Shown here: piece by piece, positions 27,817-35,920 of the stretch
How positions within the stretch are numbered: position 1 is the stretch's first letter
Layout: each line of letters starts with the position of its first letter
NCBI GenBank assembly: GCA_001931535.1
Contig: CP016211.1
Location: forward strand, 12,012,377-12,076,376
DNA length: 64,000 nucleotides
Source: Minicystis rosea
Lineage (GTDB): Bacteria > Myxococcota_A > Polyangia > Polyangiales > Polyangiaceae
Direction of reading: 5' to 3'
The notes under the pieces: generated by a model
Told to the model about the DNA's origin: nothing
Database searches by the model: none
What the model saw: the letters and a program-made list of their open reading frames with translations, nothing else
Position numbers and translations under genes: made by a program

Positions 27817-29333
27817 TCTTCGACGCCTCGCGCCTCCCGCATCCGCTGCGCCTCCGCGCCGATCTCTGCGTCGTCGGATCCGGCGCCGGCGGCGCCATGG
27901 CCGCGATGGCCGCCGCCGAGGCGGGCCTCTCTGTCGTCGTGCTCGAAGCCGGCGAATACCTCACGCCCGCCGACATGACCCAGCGCGAAGAGGACATGCT
28001 CCCGCGCCTCTACTGGGAGGCCGGCGGCCGCACCACCGCCGATCGCGCCGTGAAGATCCATCAGGGCCGCGGCGTCGGCGGATCGACCCTGCACAACCTC
28101 AACCTGTGCAAGCGCATCCCGCGCTCCATCCGCGATCGCTGGGCCAAAGATCGCCGCCTCGAAAAGCTCGGCCCCGAAGTTTGGGACGCGCTCTACACCG
28201 AGGTCGAGCGGCTCCTCTCGGTCTCCGCCGTCCCGCGCGATCGCTGGAACCGCCACAACCTCCTCCTCGAAGCCGGCACGAAGGCCCTCGGCTGGGCCGG
28301 CGCCGGCCTCTCGCACAACCGCACGGGCTGCACGGGCAGCGGCTTCTGCGAGATCGGCTGCGCCTACGACGCCAAGAACAACGCCGCGAAAGTCCTCGTC
28401 CCGCGCGCGGTGAAGGCGGGCGCGCAGATCCTCACGCGCTGCCAAGCCGTGCGCATCATCCACGATGGCCTCCGTGTGCGCGCCGTCGAAGCGCGCGCGC
28501 TCGAGCCGCGCACCAACCGCCCGCTCGGCACGGTCGTCATCGAGGCGCCGCGCGTGTGCCTCTCCGGATCGGCCACCGCCACGCCCGCCATCCTCCTGCG
28601 CTCGCGCGTCCCCGATCCCGGCGGCGAGACCGGCAACCACCTCCGCATCCACCCGGCTGTCGTCGTCGCCGGTGATTTCGACGAGCCCGTGCGCGCTTGG
28701 GACGGCATCCCGCAGACCTACGAGTGCACCGAGCACCTCCACCTCGATCGCGACGACGGTCACCGCGTCTGGATCGTCCCTGCCTTCGCGCACCCGGTGG
28801 GCACCGCCGTGCTGCTCCCCGGCCAGGGCCTCGCGCATCGCGACGTCATGCGTCGCTATCGCAACCTCGCCGTGCTCACGGCCATGGTCCACGATCACAC
28901 GCGCGGCCGCGTCCGCCCCGACGGCGAGCTCGGGCTCTCCATCGACTACTGGCCCGACGAAGGCGATCGCCGCGAGCTCGCCCACGGCCTCCACGCCTGC
29001 GCCGAGCTGCTCTTCGCAGCCGGCGCGCGCCGGGTCTTCGTCCCTTCGAGCCCGCTGCGCGTCTACGAGCGCGGCGCCTCGATCGCCGATCTCGCGACCC
29101 TCGATCTCACGCCCGGCCTCACCGACCTCACCGCGGTTCACCCCATGGCGTCGGTCCCCATGGGCGACGACCCGCGGGCCGCCGCCGTCGACAGCGAAGG
29201 CCGACACCATCACCTCCGCGGGCTCTGGATCGCCGACGGCTCGCTCTTTCCCACCTCCATCGGCGTCCCGCCCCAGCTCTCGATCTATGCCCTCGGCCTC
29301 CATGTGGGCCGGGCCATCGCCCGCACCGCGTGA
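27813..29333 (+). CDS. GMC-family FAD oxidoreductase
   Basis: This 506-residue flavoprotein dehydrogenase of the glucose-methanol-choline superfamily is the large-subunit partner for subunit-3-type proteins. The FAD-binding motif CVVGSGAGGAMAAMAAAEAG is near residues 19-38 and VVVLEAGEY follows. GRGVGGST is the flavin loop. The C-terminal GMC signature HPMASVPMGD...GLWIADGSLFPTSIGVPP holds the catalytic His region. A Cys-rich insert (GCTGSGFCEIGC) is typical of this subfamily. It overlaps the fusion gene by four bases, so the two products probably form one complex. Substrate and electron acceptor are unknown; no cytochrome subunit is adjacent. Confidence 0.9.
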   Translation: MIFDASRLPHPLRLRADLCVVGSGAGGAMAAMAAAEAGLSVVVLEAGEYLTPADMTQREEDMLPRLYWEAGGRTTADRAVKIHQGRGVGGSTLHNLNLCKRIPRSIRDRWAKDRRLEKLGPEVWDALYTEVERLLSVSAVPRDRWNRHNLLLEAGTKALGWAGAGLSHNRTGCTGSGFCEIGCAYDAKNNAAKVLVPRAVKAGAQILTRCQAVRIIHDGLRVRAVEARALEPRTNRPLGTVVIEAPRVCLSGSATATPAILLRSRVPDPGGETGNHLRIHPAVVVAGDFDEPVRAWDGIPQTYECTEHLHLDRDDGHRVWIVPAFAHPVGTAVLLPGQGLAHRDVMRRYRNLAVLTAMVHDHTRGRVRPDGELGLSIDYWPDEGDRRELAHGLHACAELLFAAGARRVFVPSSPLRVYERGASIADLATLDLTPGLTDLTAVHPMASVPMGDDPRAAAVDSEGRHHHLRGLWIADGSLFPTSIGVPPQLSIYALGLHVGRAIARTA

Positions 29334-29352
29334 TTCGGTCTAGGATGCGCGC

Positions 29353-31005
29353 GTGTCGTCCCGCGAAGCATCCTCCCCGAAATCGCGTGCATCCAAGAGC
29401 GCCGCCGACGAGAGCGACGCCGCCGAGAAGCGCCCGAGAAAGCGCGCCGCCGAAGACGACGTCGAGCCGAGCGATCGCCCGAAGAAGCGCACCGCCGAAG
29501 ACGACGCCTCCACGAAGAAGCGCGCCGCCGAGGACGACACCGCGAAGGCCTCCACGAAGAAGCGCGCCGATGCTCCCAAGAAGAGCGCCGAAGAGAGCGA
29601 CGCGCCCGCCGAGGAGAACGACGCGCGTGCCGCTCGCCCGCGCCACAAGCCCCCCTGGGCCTCACCCGATCTCTCGGCCCTGACCCGCCACGCGTGGAAG
29701 GCCGGCCTCGCCGGCACCGCGTCGCTGCTCACCATGGGCTACCTCGCGTGGAAGAAGGGCGCCCTGCAGAACGGCTGGGGCCTCCTCTCGTCCGAGGGGG
29801 CCGTCGATCAGAACCTCTCGATGGCCTTCGTCCTGCTCGTCACGGCGGCCGTCATGTTCGCCGTCGAGCTCGGCGTGCGCCTCGACGTCGAACGCGGGCG
29901 CGTCATCAAGCTCGCCCCCGCCGTGCGTGACGGCAACTTCGCCGCCTTCCTCGGCGAGTGCATCCTCGTCTACGCCGTCGAGCTCGGCCTCCTCTCGCTC
30001 GCCTTCACGATCTATCGCAGCGCCAACGAGTACGGATGGACCGCGCAGGGCGGCGCCTACTACAAGCCGTGGTTCACGGTGATGCCGTACATCTGGAAGA
30101 TGTACCTGTGGGGCGGCCTCCCGTACGTCCTCCTCACGCGCGCCTTGCAGCACGATGAGCTGAGCGATCGCAAGCAGGCCGCCTTCGTCGTGATGAAGCT
30201 CGCGCGCTGGGTCGCCGCGCACCTCGGCAGCAAGTCACGCGAAGCGCCGCGCTTCGATCGCTACGATCGCTCGTCGATCCTCGGCCTCTTCGTGAAGCTC
30301 TTCTTCGTCCCGCTGATGACGGTCTTCTTCGTCGATCAGTTCTCCCACCTGGTGAAGAACTTCGGCTTCCTCTTGGGCGACACGCGGAGCGGCTTCAGCG
30401 TCAAAGACTTCCACAACGTCTCGTACACGATCGTCTTCTCCGTCGACGTCGGCCTGGCCTGGTGCGGGTACGTCGTCTCCTCGCGTTGGATCAAGAACGG
30501 CATCTTCTCCGCCGAGCCCACCGCCCTCGGGTGGATGGTCGCGCTCGCGAGCTACCCGCCCTTCAACCGCTTCTTCGGCTTCTACTTCTCGACCCCGGGC
30601 GAGAACGAGTTCTTCAAGATGACCTCGGCCAACGCCGTCGCGGTCATGGCCGTCCTCTCGGCCGTGAGCTTCACCGTCTACACCTCCGCGACGGTGATGT
30701 TCGGCCTCCGCTTCTCGAACCTCACCCACCGCGGCATCATCACCACCGGCCCCTACGCCCTCGTCCGCCACCCGGCCTACGCCGCCAAGAACTTCTCCTG
30801 GTGGTGCGTGATGTTCCCCGTCTGCCTCTACCAACTCGGCCAGCAGAAGACCGCCGCCCCGCTCGCCGGTGTCGTCGGCCTCGTGGCCCTGAGCTTCATC
30901 TATTACATGCGCGCTCGCACCGAAGAGCGTCACCTCCGCAAGGACCCCGAGTACCGCAAGTACATGAAGAAGGTGCCGTATCGGTTCATCCCCGGCGTGA
31001 TCTGA
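29353..31005 (+). CDS. multi-helix membrane protein with isoprenylcysteine/phospholipid methyltransferase-like C-terminus
   Basis: This 550-residue protein has a GTG start. Residues 1-97 are charged low-complexity sequence with near-repeats of KKRAAEDD. About nine membrane helices follow. The last 110 residues match the ICMT/PEMT-type methyltransferase region: HRGIITTGPYALVRHPAYAA and ARTEERHLRKDPEYRKYMKK, the SAM-binding RHP..E signature. It could methylate a lipid or a prenyl-like group in the membrane. It starts 20 bases after the GMC oxidoreductase gene and may be co-transcribed with it. Substrate specificity cannot be told. Confidence 0.8.
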   Translation: MSSREASSPKSRASKSAADESDAAEKRPRKRAAEDDVEPSDRPKKRTAEDDASTKKRAAEDDTAKASTKKRADAPKKSAEESDAPAEENDARAARPRHKPPWASPDLSALTRHAWKAGLAGTASLLTMGYLAWKKGALQNGWGLLSSEGAVDQNLSMAFVLLVTAAVMFAVELGVRLDVERGRVIKLAPAVRDGNFAAFLGECILVYAVELGLLSLAFTIYRSANEYGWTAQGGAYYKPWFTVMPYIWKMYLWGGLPYVLLTRALQHDELSDRKQAAFVVMKLARWVAAHLGSKSREAPRFDRYDRSSILGLFVKLFFVPLMTVFFVDQFSHLVKNFGFLLGDTRSGFSVKDFHNVSYTIVFSVDVGLAWCGYVVSSRWIKNGIFSAEPTALGWMVALASYPPFNRFFGFYFSTPGENEFFKMTSANAVAVMAVLSAVSFTVYTSATVMFGLRFSNLTHRGIITTGPYALVRHPAYAAKNFSWWCVMFPVCLYQLGQQKTAAPLAGVVGLVALSFIYYMRARTEERHLRKDPEYRKYMKKVPYRFIPGVI

Positions 31006-31408
31006 TCCTTGCTTCGGCAAAGCTCGTGGTGACTCCCTCACCTCGAGCCAGGCCGGATTCAAAGCAAAGTCGCAAAGACGCAAAGACGCAAAAAAGCAAA
31101 GAGGCTCAATCTCCCGCGCCACTTTGCGTATTTGTGCTCCTTCTCCCTCCGAGATCGCGCAGGCAGCATCGCAGGGGCCAACGCAACGTCGCAAAGAAGC
31201 AAAGAGGCCCAACCTCCCCCGCCTTTTTGCGTCTCTGCGCCTTTGCGCCTTTGCGTTCCTTCTCTCTCCCGAGATCGACGGTCGCGTCGAGGCAAGCGCA
31301 GAGACGACGCTCGGCACATCGTCTCTGCGTCGTCGCGCACGCTGGGAGCGCGGGTGATTTCGGGGTGGGGAGGTGAGGCGGGGAAGGGCTCGCGAGCGAG
31401 CCCTCGCG
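31006..31408. other. intergenic region dominated by octamer-repeat elements
   Basis: This 403-base gap lies between a plus-strand and a minus-strand gene. Most of it is the two octamer-repeat elements listed separately; the remaining 130 bases next to the PAS-STAS gene show nothing recognisable. Confidence 0.6.
31063..31280. repeat. octamer-repeat element, copies 2 and 3 in tandem
   Basis: Copy 2 (31063-31163) starts with GCAAAG(A/T)C at period 8, continues through GCAAAGAGGC and ends with CTTTGCG and a CTTCTCCCTCCGAGATCG tract. Copy 3 (31187-31280) repeats this order with GCAAAGAAGC, GCAAAGAGGC, (GCGCCTTT)n and CTTCTCTCTCCCGAGATCG. Each copy is an imperfect inverted repeat (GCAAAG ... CTTTGC), and the two lie head to tail about 124 bases apart. 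Confidence 0.8.
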
Positions 31409-32734
31409 TCAGCGCGCGTCGGTCGTCGTCTCTTCGGCGCCGAGGCTCGCGAGGCTCGCGAGGCCCGCGCGCTCGCGCTTGGCGTGGCGCAGCGCTTCGC
31501 GGAGGCCGTGCCGGAGGTTGCGCAGGGTGGTGACGCTGCCGAGGTCCACGCCGATGTCGACCAACGTCTCCGCCACGGCGGGGCGGATGCCGGTGAGCAC
31601 GGCGCGGGCGCCGACGATCTCCACCTTGCGCATCAGCTTCATCAGGTGATCGGCCGTCTTGGTGTCGACGATCTCCACGCCCGTGAGATCGACGATGACG
31701 AAGCTCGCCTGCGTGCGCGCGACCTCGGCGAGGAGGCGCTGCACCATGTCGGCGGTGCGCCGCGAGTCCACCACGCCGATGATCGGCATCGCCAGCACGC
31801 CCTCCCACACCTCGAGGATGGGGTTCGAGAGCTCGTCGACCGCATAGCGCAGCCGCTGGACGAGCCCGGTCTTGGCCTCCTCGCTCTGGGCGAGCTGCTC
31901 GTTGCGCATGCGGAGCTCCTTCTCCAGCTTGCGCTGCTCGGTGACGTCCTGGAACGCGACCATCCCGGCGATGACGTGGCCGGCTTCGTCACGCACAGGG
32001 GCTCCAGTCACCTGGATCCAGGTGTCGCTCACCAGATCGCCGTTGCGCAGGATCATCTCCGCTTGGGGCGCCTCCTCGCCGCCGAGCGCGCGGACGAGGG
32101 GCAGCCTCTCGTTGGGGAACGGCGTGATCCCGTCGGTCTCGAAGACGCCGAACGCGTGCGAGAGATCGCCGCCGTGCTCCTCGCGCGCGCGCCCCGCATA
32201 GCGGCGCGCGGCGGGGTTGTAGATGGGGAACGCCCCGCTCGGCTCCATCACCATCAGGCCCACCGGGAGGGTATCGAGCACCCTGCGGTGCAGCGCCTCC
32301 GCCTTCTTCCCGGCGCTCTCGGACGCGGCCAGCGCCGCCTCGACGCGCTTCTGCTCGGTCACGTCGACCTGATGGCCGACGGTCTCGACGGTGCCGTCAG
32401 CCCCGCGCTCGAAGAGCGCCACCGTCTCGATCCAGCGGAGCTCGCCGGACGTGTGGTGGATCCGGCCCGACCAGCGGAGCGGCTTCAGCGTCTGGTAACA
32501 CTCCGCGAGCAGCTGCTCGAGCACGACGCGGTCTTCCTCGACCATCCGCCCGAGCAGCACCATGGGATCGTCGCGAACATCGGCTTCGGACAAGCCGTAC
32601 GCCTCACCCATCTTGGCGTTGAAGTAGAGCCACTCCGTCTTCCCCGTCGTCAGGTCGACGCGGGTGGAAAACACCGCTCCCGGCACCCGATCCAGCATCC
32701 ACAACAGCTTCTCCGCGCTCAGATTCTCCGCCAC
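31409..32734 (-). CDS. PAS-PAS-STAS regulator (RsbR-like)
   Basis: This 441-residue cytosolic signalling protein has two PAS domains (about 15-130 and 150-270; each ends with DVTEQ). A coiled coil (EKELRMRNEQLAQSEEAKTG) leads to a C-terminal STAS domain of RsbR type (AVDELSNPILEVWEGVLAMP, FVIVDLTGVEIVDTKTADHL). Thr/Ser in DLTG and VDTK match phospho-acceptor positions of RsbR. Such proteins form stressosome-like or anti-anti-sigma assemblies; the matching switch kinase (RsbT-type) is not in the window. The GTG at 32734 follows GAGGTG by about nine bases. The last 25 residues are Ala/Arg-rich and not conserved in pattern. Confidence 0.88.
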   Translation of the reverse strand: MAENLSAEKLLWMLDRVPGAVFSTRVDLTTGKTEWLYFNAKMGEAYGLSEADVRDDPMVLLGRMVEEDRVVLEQLLAECYQTLKPLRWSGRIHHTSGELRWIETVALFERGADGTVETVGHQVDVTEQKRVEAALAASESAGKKAEALHRRVLDTLPVGLMVMEPSGAFPIYNPAARRYAGRAREEHGGDLSHAFGVFETDGITPFPNERLPLVRALGGEEAPQAEMILRNGDLVSDTWIQVTGAPVRDEAGHVIAGMVAFQDVTEQRKLEKELRMRNEQLAQSEEAKTGLVQRLRYAVDELSNPILEVWEGVLAMPIIGVVDSRRTADMVQRLLAEVARTQASFVIVDLTGVEIVDTKTADHLMKLMRKVEIVGARAVLTGIRPAVAETLVDIGVDLGSVTTLRNLRHGLREALRHAKRERAGLASLASLGAEETTTDAR

Positions 32735-33130
32735 GCTTTCACCTCTTCGATTCAGTTGACCGCCAGGGGACCGCGCCGGAGCTCACGCCGGGCGCAGAGA
32801 CATCGTCGAGGAGCCCGGCCCAAGAGCCGCGCCCGGAGCGATACGAGATCCTCATCGCTCACGAGCACGATCCGATCGCTCGTAACGAGCGACCCTCTCC
32901 ATGCCGAAGCCCCATCGACGTCGAAGTCATTCCAGCCACAAGGGTAGAGATACCGATGATATGCGGCTCGACGCTATCGAAGTCCCCCGTGTCGAGCAAG
33001 GCTCGCCGGCTCTTCGCTCATCGCGCTTCGCAGCCATGGTGCCGCGCATCTCTTTGCACCAAGCGCGCATCGGGTGAGCACCCGTGTCGCAAATCACGCC
33101 GGCCGCACACGCCAGCAACCACGCCGCCAG

Positions 33131-33194
33131 CATCCGCAATCGCCAGCATCCGCAATCGCCAGCATCCGCAATCGCCAGCATCCGCAATCGCCAG
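33131..33194. repeat. 16-bp tandem array (four exact units)
   Basis: CATCCGCAATCGCCAG is repeated exactly at 33131, 33147, 33163 and 33179, with degenerate CGCCAGCA units just upstream. It joins directly to the left REP-like repeat of the RAYT locus, and a degenerate unit also follows the right repeat. It is therefore part of the RAYT-linked repeat family. Confidence 0.9.
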
Positions 33195-33227
33195 CAGCCG
33201 CGAGCGCCAGCGAGCGGACCCCAGCAA
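33187..33227. repeat. left REP-like inverted repeat of the RAYT locus
   Basis: This 41-base element matches 33875-33915 in inverse orientation with about one mismatch. Its centre CCGCGAGCGCCAGCGAGCGG (33198-33217) can fold as a short hairpin with tandem G.A mismatches, a shape common in REP sequences. Confidence 0.85.
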
Positions 33228-33280
33228 TCACCTCCCATCAATCACCCACCCCGCTCCGCACACCTCACCCATCGCCGACC

Positions 33281-33769
33281 TCACGCCTCTCCTTCCAGCG
33301 GCCCCCCTTGCCCCTCCACCACGTACCGGCACGCCGCCCGAACCTCGTCACCATCGCGCAGCGGAACCGTGCTCCCGTGTCGTGCCCACACCCTCCTGTC
33401 GCGATCGATCCGCGCCGCCTCACGCAGACGGCGCGTCGCCCACGCTTTCAGCTGGCGCATGATCCGCTCCGGCGGGGCCGCGCCTGTCACGACGACGTGC
33501 ACGTGGTTCGTGCGCACGTGAACGGCATGCAGCTGCCATCCCGCGTGGATGCATTGGTCACGGATGGCGTCGTCGACCACCGCACGCGCCGGTGCATCCA
33601 AAAGGAAAGGTGGTTGTCGCAGCGCTCGTTCGGTCCACGCGCAGAGCCATCCGTTTGGAGGTGCCTTGTGACTGGCGCTGCCCGGTGCGCGCGTGACGTA
33701 GCCGCGGCGATCGCCGGGGAGCCAGTTGGCGTAGCAGGAGAAGGTCAACAGCCAGGTGGCGAGCGTCAT
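33281..33769 (-). CDS. REP-associated tyrosine transposase (RAYT), IS200/Y1 HUH family
   Basis: This 162-residue single-domain HUH transposase carries the metal-binding HxH in NHVHVVV and a single catalytic Tyr in RYVVEGQG. The opening WLLTFSCYANWLPGDRRGYV and LRQPPFLL are RAYT features. RAYTs cut and rejoin single-stranded DNA at REP hairpins and are usually single-copy and non-mobile by themselves. The gene is bracketed by inverted REP-like repeats at 33187-33227 and 33875-33915, its likely substrates. It is intact in length for the family. Whether it still moves the repeats is unknown. Confidence 0.92.
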   Translation of the reverse strand: MTLATWLLTFSCYANWLPGDRRGYVTRAPGSASHKAPPNGWLCAWTERALRQPPFLLDAPARAVVDDAIRDQCIHAGWQLHAVHVRTNHVHVVVTGAAPPERIMRQLKAWATRRLREAARIDRDRRVWARHGSTVPLRDGDEVRAACRYVVEGQGGPLEGEA

Positions 33770-33874
33770 GATCGTTCATCGACGCGGGCCGGTGGGGAGT
33801 TGCGTGGAGGCCGTCGGTTTGTGTGCTGCGGCGGTGCTGGTGGTGTGAGCGCGGCGCGGAGGATGGTGGCGCGG

Positions 33875-33915
33875 TTGCTGGGGTCCGCTCGCTGGCGCTC
33901 GCGGCTGCCGGCGAT
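33875..33915. repeat. right REP-like inverted repeat of the RAYT locus
   Basis: This is the inverse copy of 33187-33227, 105 bases upstream of the RAYT start, with central CCGCTCGCTGGCGCTCGCGG at 33885-33904. It abuts the 3' end of the XRE gene, whose stop is at 33932. Confidence 0.85.
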
Positions 33916-33931
33916 AGCGGCTGCGGCTGAT

Positions 33932-34210
33932 TCAGCTGTCGGCCGACTTCTTCCTCGGCCGCCCCGCTTTCACCGGCGGTGGCTCCGCTGGTTTCAGCAA
34001 CGCTTCCACGTCCACGCCGAGCGCGTCGGCCAGGTTCACCAGAACCTTCACCGTGACGTTCGTCGTCGCGTGCTCGACCCTGTGCACGTAAACGGCCTCG
34101 ATCCCGGCTGCCTCCGCGAGCTGCTCTTGCGTGAGGCCACGCTCGCGCCGGAGTCGGTACACGTTGCCGCCGATGTACCCGAGCACTTGCGCGACATGGG
34201 GACTGTGCAC
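33932..34210 (-). CDS. XRE-family helix-turn-helix regulator
   Basis: This 92-residue DNA-binding protein has an HTH_3/XRE domain: RLRRERGLTQEQLAEAAGIE, VYVHRVEHATTNVTVKVLVN, LADALGVDVEALL. The tail PPPVKAGRPRKKSADS resembles an AT-hook (GRPRKK). The GTG start is used. The promoter region is unusually A/T-rich (34238-34269), and a 20-bp-stem palindrome lies 70 bases upstream, a possible operator. Small XRE proteins near transposases often control mobile or defence genes; the target here is unknown. Confidence 0.88.
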   Translation of the reverse strand: MHSPHVAQVLGYIGGNVYRLRRERGLTQEQLAEAAGIEAVYVHRVEHATTNVTVKVLVNLADALGVDVEALLKPAEPPPVKAGRPRKKSADS

Positions 34211-34237
34211 CCGTCGGCGCTAACGCCCGCTCTCGCG

Positions 34238-34269
34238 CATAAACATAAACTATAGTACAAATTAAGTTG
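34238..34269 (-). promoter_or_regulatory. A/T-rich promoter region of the XRE gene
   Basis: About 70% A/T in a GC-rich genome, including TATAGT on the minus strand (34249-34254) as a possible -10. No convincing -35 is seen. It could also serve the plus-strand gene at 34376. Confidence 0.35.
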
Positions 34270-34279
34270 TCGGAGACCG

Positions 34280-34322
34280 GCTCCGGGCGGTACTTTGGAC
34301 GCTCCAAAGTGCCGCCCGGAGC
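34280..34322. promoter_or_regulatory. 43-base palindrome, 20-bp stem with 3-base loop
   Basis: The arm from 34280 (GCTCCGGGCGGTACTTTGGA) pairs with 34303-34322 with one mismatch around CGC. A further CTCCGGGCGGCTCG copy of one arm follows at 34330. It lies between the divergent XRE gene and the 91-residue gene. A T-tract is absent, so an operator or an RNA hairpin in the leader is more likely than a terminator. Confidence 0.7.
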
Positions 34323-34375
34323 GCTGACACACTCCGGGCGGCTCGCCGAAACCCCTGCAAATGAGAGGTTCCGAC

Positions 34376-34651
34376 ATGCCCACCGTACCGGACGCCCCTT
34401 TAGGGCGGCAACCCGGCCAGCCGGCCACGTCCATCAATCTCTGTGACCACACGCAGGCCGCTTCCTGGCTCATCGCCCTTCGCGACAAGCTCCTGGACTG
34501 CACCGCCGCCGGCGAAGACGCGACCCGCCGCCCGAAGAAGCGCATGTTCTCCCGCTTCGAGGCGCGCCGTCGCATCCGGGAGGCCGAGGGCGACGTGCTC
34601 CACATGATTGAAGCCGCCCAGCGCGGGCTGCCGCAGCCGATCGAAGGCTGA
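34376..34651 (+). CDS. small hypothetical protein
   Basis: This 91-residue soluble protein begins MPTVPDAPLGRQPGQPATSI. Its helical core has RPKKRMFSRFEARRRIREAE and a Cys pair too far apart to be a zinc finger. GAGAGG lies seven bases before the ATG, supporting this start over an ATG 15 bases upstream. It is divergent from the XRE gene and followed by a 42-bp-period array. I do not recognise it. Confidence 0.6.
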   Translation: MPTVPDAPLGRQPGQPATSINLCDHTQAASWLIALRDKLLDCTAAGEDATRRPKKRMFSRFEARRRIREAEGDVLHMIEAAQRGLPQPIEG

Positions 34652-34687
34652 GCACGCCGGCCGGAGCCCCCGGATCGGGCCCCCTAT

Positions 34688-34833
34688 CCGCGAGATCCCG
34701 ATCTGGACACACCAGGGGCGGAATTGCGTCCGCGAGATCCCGATCCGGACACTGCAGCACTGGAATTGCACCCGCAGGATCGCGTTCCGGACACTCCAGA
34801 ACGCGATCTGCAGCTGCACGATCGCGTTCTGAG
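34688..34833. repeat. 42-bp-period tandem array B (about 3.5 units)
   Basis: Units begin at 34688, 34730, 34772 and 34814, exactly 42 bases apart. Units 1 and 2 share CCGCGAGATCCCGATC and GGAATTGC; units 3 and 4 share GATCGCGTTC. The sequence is unrelated to array A apart from a GATCCGG-like patch. It lies between the 91-residue gene and the 252-residue gene. Confidence 0.85.
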
Positions 34834-34913
34834 TAGAAGGTGCGAGATGTGGGAGGAAAAAGGGGAGGGATGTGCCGCTCAGGAGAGGCAGTGCTCGGCG
34901 ATGCCGCGTGGCT

Positions 34914-35672
34914 TCAGCCGTTGCCGTCCTTCTTCTCGGGCTCGGTGGGCGTCGGCTCGGTGAGCGCCTGCGTCCCTCTCCGCGTCGGCGGCCGCAGGCG
35001 GTCGGCCAGCGCGTCCTGACCGCCCAAGCGGAGCACGCCTTCGAGCAGGCCGACGCTGCGGCGGAAGCGATCGTCGAGCGTGTCGAGGGCAGTGACGCGT
35101 GTGCTCCAGGTGACCTGCGCCTCGCGCGCCTCGCGCGTCACGTCGGCGATGTGCTGCGAGAGCGCGTCGCGCTGCGCGATCAGCGTCGTCACCGTGTCGC
35201 TCGCGTCCCAGGTCGCGCCCGGGCGGCGCAGCTTGGGCAGCGGCTTCTGGAGCGCGTCGATCACCTGGCCGGCGAAGCGCTCGAGCACGACCGGATCCTC
35301 CGGCGTGTCGCCGTAAAAGCCGAGCCCGCGGAGCGCGCCTTCGCCGAACAAGCCGCGCAGCCAGTCACGGAGATCGGTGAGCGTGGCGTAGAGCGCTTCT
35401 CGTGCGGCGTCGCGGGCGAGGCGGGGCGCCGCGTCGTCGCTGAGCTCTGCCTCGTGGGCGTCGTCGGCGCGCACGAGATCGTCGCCGGCGCGGGCGACCA
35501 GGCGCTTGGTGAGCGCGACCAGCAAGGCGACATCGGGCAAGGTCTCGCCGGGCGCGAGGTGCGGTGTGAGCAGCTTGTCGATCTCCGCGACCGCCGGCAC
35601 GACGTGCGTGTCGGCCGCGGCGAGGATGGATGCAACGTTCTTCTGGCGGTCGGTGACCTGCTTCGACGACAT
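34914..35672 (-). CDS. hypothetical protein, 252 residues
   Basis: This soluble, Ala/Leu/Asp-rich protein is predicted to be mostly helical. It begins MSSKQVTDRQKNVASILAAA. A GEGALRGLGFYGDTPEDPVV segment separates two helical halves, and the C-terminus is Pro/Thr/Glu-rich. I use the ATG at 35672; an upstream in-frame extension of 46 residues has no protein character. The segment VTTLIAQRDALSQHIADVTR is a likely coiled coil. No family is recognised, and it is alone on its strand. Confidence 0.65.
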   Translation of the reverse strand: MSSKQVTDRQKNVASILAAADTHVVPAVAEIDKLLTPHLAPGETLPDVALLVALTKRLVARAGDDLVRADDAHEAELSDDAAPRLARDAAREALYATLTDLRDWLRGLFGEGALRGLGFYGDTPEDPVVLERFAGQVIDALQKPLPKLRRPGATWDASDTVTTLIAQRDALSQHIADVTREAREAQVTWSTRVTALDTLDDRFRRSVGLLEGVLRLGGQDALADRLRPPTRRGTQALTEPTPTEPEKKDGNG

Positions 35673-35920
35673 GGGTTGGCTCCTTCGGTGCGGGTCCGCA
35701 TCGAACACACGGGACACACCGATCCTTTGTACGAACGCCGCGCCGATTCCTTCCCTCGCGTCGATACGATTGGTGCGCGAGACGCATACAGGGGTGCATG
35801 CGGCGGGCACCTGAGGGCGTGTCGCGGATTCGTCGTCGCGGCCGAATGGGGTTCTCAGCCGCGGTCACCCGGTAGGAGAGCGCGACCGCAGAGCATCCTG
35901 TGGCGTTGCAGGAGGTGAGA

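Larger units (their letters stand above)
32735..33280. other. intergenic, repeat-containing, no gene
   Basis: This is 546 bases. The left half shows small inverted repeats (CGCTCG/CGAGCG at 32875-32889). The right half is the 16-bp tandem array and the left REP-like repeat, listed separately. Frames crossing it translate only the repeat and are not genes. Confidence 0.6.

Noticed and set aside
33281..33769. Complete IS200/IS605 insertion sequence with TnpB
   Set aside because: No TnpB-like gene is adjacent and the features fit a REP-associated transposase.
33074..34255. Plus-strand frames over the 16-bp array and the RAYT gene
   Set aside because: They translate the repeat and the reverse of a clear transposase.
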